Source: Alphaproteobacteria bacterium UBA3768
GTDB taxonomy: Bacteria > Pseudomonadota > Alphaproteobacteria > CAAHEQ01 > UBA3637
Assembly (NCBI GenBank): GCA_002372315.1
Contig: DFFU01000004.1
Span: 1-64,000, forward strand
Reading direction: 5' to 3'
DNA: 64,000 nucleotides
Position 1 is the first letter of the stretch. The number at the start of each line of letters is the position of its first letter. Under the pieces are notes generated by a model. That model had not been told where the DNA came from and made no database searches. It saw only the letters and a program-made list of their open reading frames with translations. Position numbers and translations under genes: made by a program. Below are positions 59,624-64,000 of the stretch, piece by piece.

Positions 59624-60497
59624 TAAAATTTAGTCCCCAAGGATTATATTGTTGAATGTCATCATCCCAATTTTCACGAACCTTGACGAATAAAAATAAA
59701 TTGACCTTTTTGCCTAATTGTTTTGTCATTTCCAAACGTGCAGCTTGCCCAATTTTTTTGATCATTTGACCATTTTTACCCAAAATTATTGATTTATGTG
59801 CCAACCGTGAAACAATGATATTTTGTTCAATGCGAATAGATTGAGATTGTTCTTTAAATAAAACAGGTTCAACAGCCAGTTGATAGGGAAGTTCTTGACG
59901 CAAATACAAAAATAATTTTTCACGTGTTATTTCAGCACAAAAAAGTCGATCTGGCAAATCTGTAAGTTCGTCATCAGAAAACAGCCAATGTCCATTTGGT
60001 GCGTGATCCAGTAAATAATCTTTTAATTCTTTGACGTTTTCCCCAGTGGTTGCTGATATGCAAAAAACAGATGTAATATTTTTATATTGATTCAGATTTT
60101 CTAATTGTGCGATTAAAGTATTTTTTTGAACTAAATCTACTTTATTTAAGACAAAAATAACAGGTTTATTTATTTTTTTCAGTATTTGTGAATCTTGTTC
60201 TGTCAGGCCTTTTTTGGCATCAACAACCAACATTTGTAAATCGGCATCTTCCGATTCTGTCCAAGCACAATCAATCATTGCCCGATCTAAACGGCGGTGA
60301 GGGGTAAAAATTCCTGGGGTATCAACCAAAACCAATTGTGTTTCTTTTTCCGTTAAAACTCCACGCACACGTGAACGTGTTGTTTGAACTTTTGGGGAAA
60401 CAATACTGATTTTTTGTCCCACTAAGCGGTTGATGAGTGTGGATTTTCCCACGTTCGTTTGTCCAATAATCGCCACAAATGCAAATTTATGTGTCAT
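59616..60497 (-). CDS. era: GTPase Era
   Basis: 293 residues. G1 GQTNVGKST, G3 DTPGIF, G4 NKVDLV, then a C-terminal KH domain (IILGKNGQMIKKIGQAARLEMTKQLGKKVNLFLFVKVRENWDDD). It assists 16S rRNA maturation and 30S assembly. It overlaps rnc by 11 bases. Confidence 0.98.
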   Translation of the reverse strand: MTHKFAFVAIIGQTNVGKSTLINRLVGQKISIVSPKVQTTRSRVRGVLTEKETQLVLVDTPGIFTPHRRLDRAMIDCAWTESEDADLQMLVVDAKKGLTEQDSQILKKINKPVIFVLNKVDLVQKNTLIAQLENLNQYKNITSVFCISATTGENVKELKDYLLDHAPNGHWLFSDDELTDLPDRLFCAEITREKLFLYLRQELPYQLAVEPVLFKEQSQSIRIEQNIIVSRLAHKSIILGKNGQMIKKIGQAARLEMTKQLGKKVNLFLFVKVRENWDDDIQQYNPWGLNFNV

Positions 60498-61122
60498 GTT
60501 GTATTTCTTGTAATAATAAATAGGCTGCTTCTTGTTCTGCTTTTTTTATGGAGCCTCCCTTGGCCATTTTAACATAGGGACCTGATTCTACTTTCACTGT
60601 AAATTCAGGAGCGTGCGATTGACCATGTTGTTCAACAAGAGTGTAGATGGGTAAAACACCAAAGTTTTTTTGTGAATATTCTTGCAGGGCAGACTTCGAA
60701 TCCTGTGGTGCGTGATCATAGGAAAGCATCAAAGGTTCCCAAATGGGTTGAACAAATTCTTTAGCAACCTCTAGTCCTTGATCCAAATAGAGAGCTCCTA
60801 TGATGGATTCACAAACATCAGATAAAATAGATTTATTATGGCGAATACAGTGTGCGGCCTTTTCGGAAAAAGCCTCTAGCTTCCAACTTTTGGCGATTTT
60901 TGCCAATGTTTTGCCACAGGTAAGTGCCACAAAGCGTTTTGCTAATAATCCTTCTGCTTCATTTGGATAGGCGTTGTACAGCATCTCGGCAACAATAATG
61001 CCTAACACCCTGTCTCCTAAAAATTCTAATCGCTCATAGCCCGCTTTCTGTCCGGCTAAGGCCAAATGAGTTGCTTGATCAAATAAATCCTGATTTTTAA
61101 ACAATGTGCGAATTTGCTCCAT
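60487..61122 (-). CDS. rnc: Ribonuclease III
   Basis: 211 residues. RNase III signature ERLEFLGDRVLG, catalytic Asp/Glu in LSDVCESIIGALYLDQG, and a C-terminal double-stranded RNA-binding domain (SALQEYSQKNFG..PEFTVKVES..KMAKGGSIKKAEQEAAYLLL). It processes rRNA precursors. AGGAGG upstream, 11 bases after lepB. Confidence 0.98.
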   Translation of the reverse strand: MEQIRTLFKNQDLFDQATHLALAGQKAGYERLEFLGDRVLGIIVAEMLYNAYPNEAEGLLAKRFVALTCGKTLAKIAKSWKLEAFSEKAAHCIRHNKSILSDVCESIIGALYLDQGLEVAKEFVQPIWEPLMLSYDHAPQDSKSALQEYSQKNFGVLPIYTLVEQHGQSHAPEFTVKVESGPYVKMAKGGSIKKAEQEAAYLLLQEIQHDT

Positions 61123-61133
61123 TGAAAAGCCTC

Positions 61134-62093
61134 CTATTTAATCTCGTTGAAAAAACGTTCAAAACGTAAAAATTCTTTCCAACGCCAAAATTGAAAAAAC
61201 CAACCATCCCCGTTTGTTGAATAAAATAGTATGCGTGCCTTTCCTTCTAAATTTTCTGCAGGAACCAATCCAAAATAACGGCTGTCTGCTGAATTATCAC
61301 GGTTGTCGCCCATCACGAAATAGAATCCTTCGGGAACGCTAATGGGAGAAGTATTATCATAATTTGCATTATCGCTGAGCTCATAGATATCATGTACAAC
61401 CCCATTGGGCAGTGTTTCTGTGTAGCGGACGTACAATTGTTCGCCCACCTCAGTTGTCCAAGATTCACGTGATTTTTCTTCACGAGGAACGATTTGATTG
61501 TTAATGTATAAACGACCATCGCGCATTTGAATAGTATCTCCTGGTAACCCAATTAAACGTTTGATATAATCAGTGTTGTTTTCAGGTGGTTTTTTAAAGA
61601 TAACAATATCACCACGTTTGGGCTGATTAAAAAATATGCGACCTTTCGGAATTAAAGGAATTGACAAGGGGAAAGAATGTTTTGAATAGCCATAATCAAA
61701 TTTTGTAATAAAAAGATAATCGCCAATTAATAGGGTCGGGACCATTGAACTGGATGGGATATTATAGGGTTCAAAAAATAGGGAACGAATAGCCAATGCA
61801 GCCAAAATAGCCCAAAAAAAACCAGTCCATCCATCTTTTTTCTTTTTGTCGCTTTGGATGAGTTGTCGATTGAGTTCTTCAATTTTAAGCTGATGTTCTT
61901 TTTCCATTTTGCTTTGTTCGGTATCAAAAGGAGTTGAATCTTTTGATGTCAAAATTTCAGAAAGGGGAGTAGAAACGTTTTGCTGTGGGGAGGAGGGTGC
62001 TTCTTGAGTTCCCTGTATTGGGGTCGGGGTATCCTGTTGAGTGTTTATTGTATCGGGAAAGTCTTTTTGTGTTGTATTTTGATTTTCTTCCAT
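61134..62093 (-). CDS. lepB: Signal peptidase I
   Basis: 319 residues. An unusually long Gln/Thr/Pro-rich N-terminus (about 1-90, likely disordered) precedes one membrane helix (about 90-106), then the catalytic Ser in IPSSSMVPTLLIGD, the catalytic Lys in TDYIKRLIGLPGD and the GDNRDNSADSRYFGLV box. It cleaves Sec and Tat signal peptides in the inner membrane. AAAGGA upstream. Confidence 0.97.
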   Translation of the reverse strand: MEENQNTTQKDFPDTINTQQDTPTPIQGTQEAPSSPQQNVSTPLSEILTSKDSTPFDTEQSKMEKEHQLKIEELNRQLIQSDKKKKDGWTGFFWAILAALAIRSLFFEPYNIPSSSMVPTLLIGDYLFITKFDYGYSKHSFPLSIPLIPKGRIFFNQPKRGDIVIFKKPPENNTDYIKRLIGLPGDTIQMRDGRLYINNQIVPREEKSRESWTTEVGEQLYVRYTETLPNGVVHDIYELSDNANYDNTSPISVPEGFYFVMGDNRDNSADSRYFGLVPAENLEGKARILFYSTNGDGWFFQFWRWKEFLRFERFFNEIK

Positions 62094-62118
62094 TTTAAAT
62101 CCTTTCTATTGACTGAAC

Positions 62119-62147
62119 AATTTAGCATAAAATAAAAACCTTGTCCA
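62119..62147 (-). promoter_or_regulatory. Promoter of the lepB operon
   Basis: Minus strand TGGACA (62142-62147), 17-base spacer, TAAATT (62119-62124). It appears to drive lepB through the overlapping genes down to 55586. Confidence 0.65.
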
Positions 62148-62184
62148 GTAAAATTAAAAAGATTTTAAAAAATAAAGAAAATGT

Positions 62185-62213
62185 TTGACTTTAAGTTTGA
62201 AAAAATGTATCCT
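62185..62213 (+). promoter_or_regulatory. Promoter of lysS
   Basis: TTGACT (62185-62190), 17-base spacer, TATCCT (62208-62213). Confidence 0.65.
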
Positions 62214-62245
62214 TATTCGTATATAAATAACTGAAAGGAATAATA

Positions 62246-63724
62246 ATGGCAAGTGAAGAAAATTTGGGACATGAACAAAGACAAATACGCTTAGACAAAT
62301 TAAGGAAACTGGAAGAAAAAGGCATTAATCCTTATCCTCATGACTTCAAACCGAATGCGACAAGTGTTTCTTTGTCTCAAAAGTATGCCAATTTATTGCC
62401 TGACACCCAAACTGAAGATGTTGTTATTGTGGCAGGACGTGTGCGTGCGATTCGTAATTCCGGTATGTTTATGGATATTTATGATGCGACTGGTAAGGTT
62501 CAAATTTACACTTCAAAGGAACATTCTGAATCAGCTGTTTTGGAAATGCTGGATATGATAGATATTGGGGATGTCATTGGTATAGAAGGTACTGTACGTC
62601 GTACAAAGCGGGGGGAATTATCAGTAAATACACAAAAAATTACAATGTTAGCAAAGGCGTTGTTACCTTTACCAGAAAAATTTCATGGTTTAACCGATAC
62701 AGATACAAAATATCGCCATCGTGAGTTGGATATGATAATGACGCCTGAAACAATTCAGACGTTTATTAAACGTAGTAAGATATATGAATCCATTCGTCAA
62801 TTATTAATTAAAAAAGGCTGTTTAGAGGTAGAAACTCCTATATTGCAGGCTGTAAAAGGAGGTGCAGCTGCAAAGCCCTTTATTACACATCATAATACAC
62901 TGGATATGGATTTGTTTTTACGTGTAGCACCTGAATTATTTTTAAAACGATTGATTGTAGGGGGATTGCCAGGTGTCTTTGAATTTGCAAAAGATTTCCG
63001 TAATGAAGGGATGGATACAAGTCATAATCCTGAATTTACTTGTTTAGAGATGTATTTGCCCTATACAGATTATAACGATATGGCTGATTTATTTGAAGAG
63101 ATTGTACGTAAGGCTTGTCAGGATGTAAATGGTACATTACAAATTGAATATGATGGTAAGAAATTTGATTTATCCAAGCCTTTTGAACGGGTGACTATGA
63201 ATGATATGATTAAAAAGTATGTAGGGGTCGACTTTATGGCAATTCAATCGGATGATGAAGCTCGCAAAACGGCAGATAAATTGGGGGTTCATGTTGAACA
63301 AGATGATGATTGGGGACATTGCATGGCGGCAGTTTTTGAAGAAAAATGTGAAGAACATTTAATTCAGCCAACAATTGTAATGGATCATCCAAAATCTATG
63401 AATCCCTTATGTAAAACGCATCGTGATGAACCACGTTTGGTGGAACAATTTGAACCCTATATTAATGGCAAGGAAATGGGTAATGCTTATACGGAACTGA
63501 CAAATCCATTGGATCAACGTGAACGTTTTGAGGAGCAGGTCGCCGCCCGTGAAGCTGGTGATGAAGAAGCCGATATGATGGATGATGATTTTGTGGAGGC
63601 TTTGGAACATGGTTTACCACCCACGGGGGGGATGGGTATCGGTATGGATAGGTTGGTGATGTTTTTAACTGGTAACACATCTATTCGTGATGTGATTGCT
63701 TTCCCCACAATGCGTAAAAAATAA
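62246..63724 (+). CDS. lysS: Lysyl-tRNA synthetase, class II
   Basis: 492 residues. N-terminal OB-fold (VIVAGRVRAIRNSGMFMDIYDATGKVQIY) and class II core with FEFAKDFRNEGMDTSHNPEFTCLEMY (motif 2) and GGMGIGMDRLVMFLTGNTSIRDVIAFP (motif 3). It charges tRNA-Lys; the matching tRNA-Lys(TTT) is at 49168. AAAGGAAT precedes the start. Confidence 0.98.
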   Translation: MASEENLGHEQRQIRLDKLRKLEEKGINPYPHDFKPNATSVSLSQKYANLLPDTQTEDVVIVAGRVRAIRNSGMFMDIYDATGKVQIYTSKEHSESAVLEMLDMIDIGDVIGIEGTVRRTKRGELSVNTQKITMLAKALLPLPEKFHGLTDTDTKYRHRELDMIMTPETIQTFIKRSKIYESIRQLLIKKGCLEVETPILQAVKGGAAAKPFITHHNTLDMDLFLRVAPELFLKRLIVGGLPGVFEFAKDFRNEGMDTSHNPEFTCLEMYLPYTDYNDMADLFEEIVRKACQDVNGTLQIEYDGKKFDLSKPFERVTMNDMIKKYVGVDFMAIQSDDEARKTADKLGVHVEQDDDWGHCMAAVFEEKCEEHLIQPTIVMDHPKSMNPLCKTHRDEPRLVEQFEPYINGKEMGNAYTELTNPLDQRERFEEQVAAREAGDEEADMMDDDFVEALEHGLPPTGGMGIGMDRLVMFLTGNTSIRDVIAFPTMRKK

Positions 63725-63734
63725 GGAGGAAAAA

Positions 63735-63989
63735 ATGAAAGAACTTTTTCAAAATTTAATGAATTTAGATAAGCCTGTTTTAACGGAAAAATTGGCCCCA
63801 ATGTTATCACCTTTTGCCCGATTGATTTATGTTATTGGTTTGGTGATTATAACAATAGCAACTTTGGCGAGTTTAATTCTTTTATTTAAATTTGAAATAT
63901 CAGCATTCCTAGTTTCACTGTTAGGAATTTGTGCTGAATTTGCTCTTGTTCGTATGTTTTGTGAGTATTTGGTGTCTGCAAAAAAGTAA
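63735..63989 (+). CDS. Small membrane protein, DUF4282-like
   Basis: 84 residues from the ATG at 63735, preceded by AAGGAGG. Two helices (about 26-46 and 52-70) with the pattern LSPFARLIYVIGLVIITIATLASLILLF ... RMFCEYLVS, like small DUF4282 proteins, where a conserved R..xE follows the second helix. Function unknown. 10 bases after lysS, probably co-transcribed. Confidence 0.65.
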   Translation: MKELFQNLMNLDKPVLTEKLAPMLSPFARLIYVIGLVIITIATLASLILLFKFEISAFLVSLLGICAEFALVRMFCEYLVSAKK

Positions 63990-64000
63990 TAAAGAGTTCT

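Noticed and set aside
1..64000. CRISPR array, rRNA genes, or prophage structural genes
   Set aside because: No regularly spaced direct repeats with unique spacers, no rRNA sequence and no capsid, tail or terminase proteins were seen.

Overview
This window is an AT-rich stretch of an alphaproteobacterial chromosome, probably from an uncultured host- or gut-associated lineage. The alphaproteobacterial assignment rests on several genes: the cell-cycle regulator GcrA next to polA, a DksA with a degenerate zinc finger, the yajC-secD-secF cluster, a HemY-like TPR protein behind a possible reduced mitofilin, a degenerate PpiD, and a lepB-rnc-era-recO operon. The gut/host link is an inference from the accessory genes: a pilin-like protein with a mucin-type WxxW/CysD domain, a Chlamydia-type arginine decarboxylase and antiporter pair, Fic and ankyrin-like proteins, and tandem leucine-rich-like proteins.

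Layout. 1-1.7 kb: the 5' end of a tRNA-Leu, a Tat-exported lysozyme-like protein, a small cupin and tRNA-Val(GAC). 1.7-5.05 kb: a small genomic island in the 3' end of tRNA-Val, bounded by a 17-bp direct repeat, carrying a DUF6876/ankyrin operon, a Fic protein and an orphan gene, but no integrase. 5.2-6.2 kb: a gene of an apparently dispersed family with unusual GC-rich hairpins. 6.4-8.8 kb: an HPt-like protein that has lost its histidine, followed by an OmpR/EnvZ-type pair. 9-14 kb (minus strand): lipoprotein, trpS, acylphosphatase, AsmA, RluC-type synthase. 14.2-16.3 kb: aaxB-aaxC. 16.5-20 kb: dksA, yacG, yajC, secD, secF.

20.1-30.8 kb is the main accessory locus. It has three tandem VirB6/TrbL-like membrane proteins with different tails, a double-HTH regulator with a degenerate S24-like domain, two soluble acidic proteins, a secretin-like exported protein and a bitopic membrane protein. 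No VirB4, VirD4 or pilus ATPase is present, so this looks like part of an undescribed envelope-spanning apparatus. 30.9-32.8 kb: gltX-slyX. 33.0-34.4 kb: a class III-like prepilin whose Cys-rich ectodomain contains a mucin CysD/WxxW module, behind a strong promoter and a long leader with a small ORF and an inverted repeat. This is the most striking find in the window.

34.5-49.1 kb: a SPOR protein, site-2 protease, serS, two LRR-like paralogues, an M50-like protein, rmuC, hemY-like and mitofilin-like genes, ppiD-like, and the glycogen genes glgB and glgX. 49.2-52.5 kb: tRNA-Lys(TTT), small lipoprotein and hypothetical genes, an amidase and a low-complexity protein. 52.5-62.1 kb (minus strand): polA with a dead proofreading site, gcrA, and a long overlapping operon lepB-rnc-era-recO-(Cys/His-rich)-xseB-nth-two envelope proteins. 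62.2-64 kb: lysS and a small DUF4282-like membrane protein.

All family assignments were made by reading sequences by eye; no database search was run.
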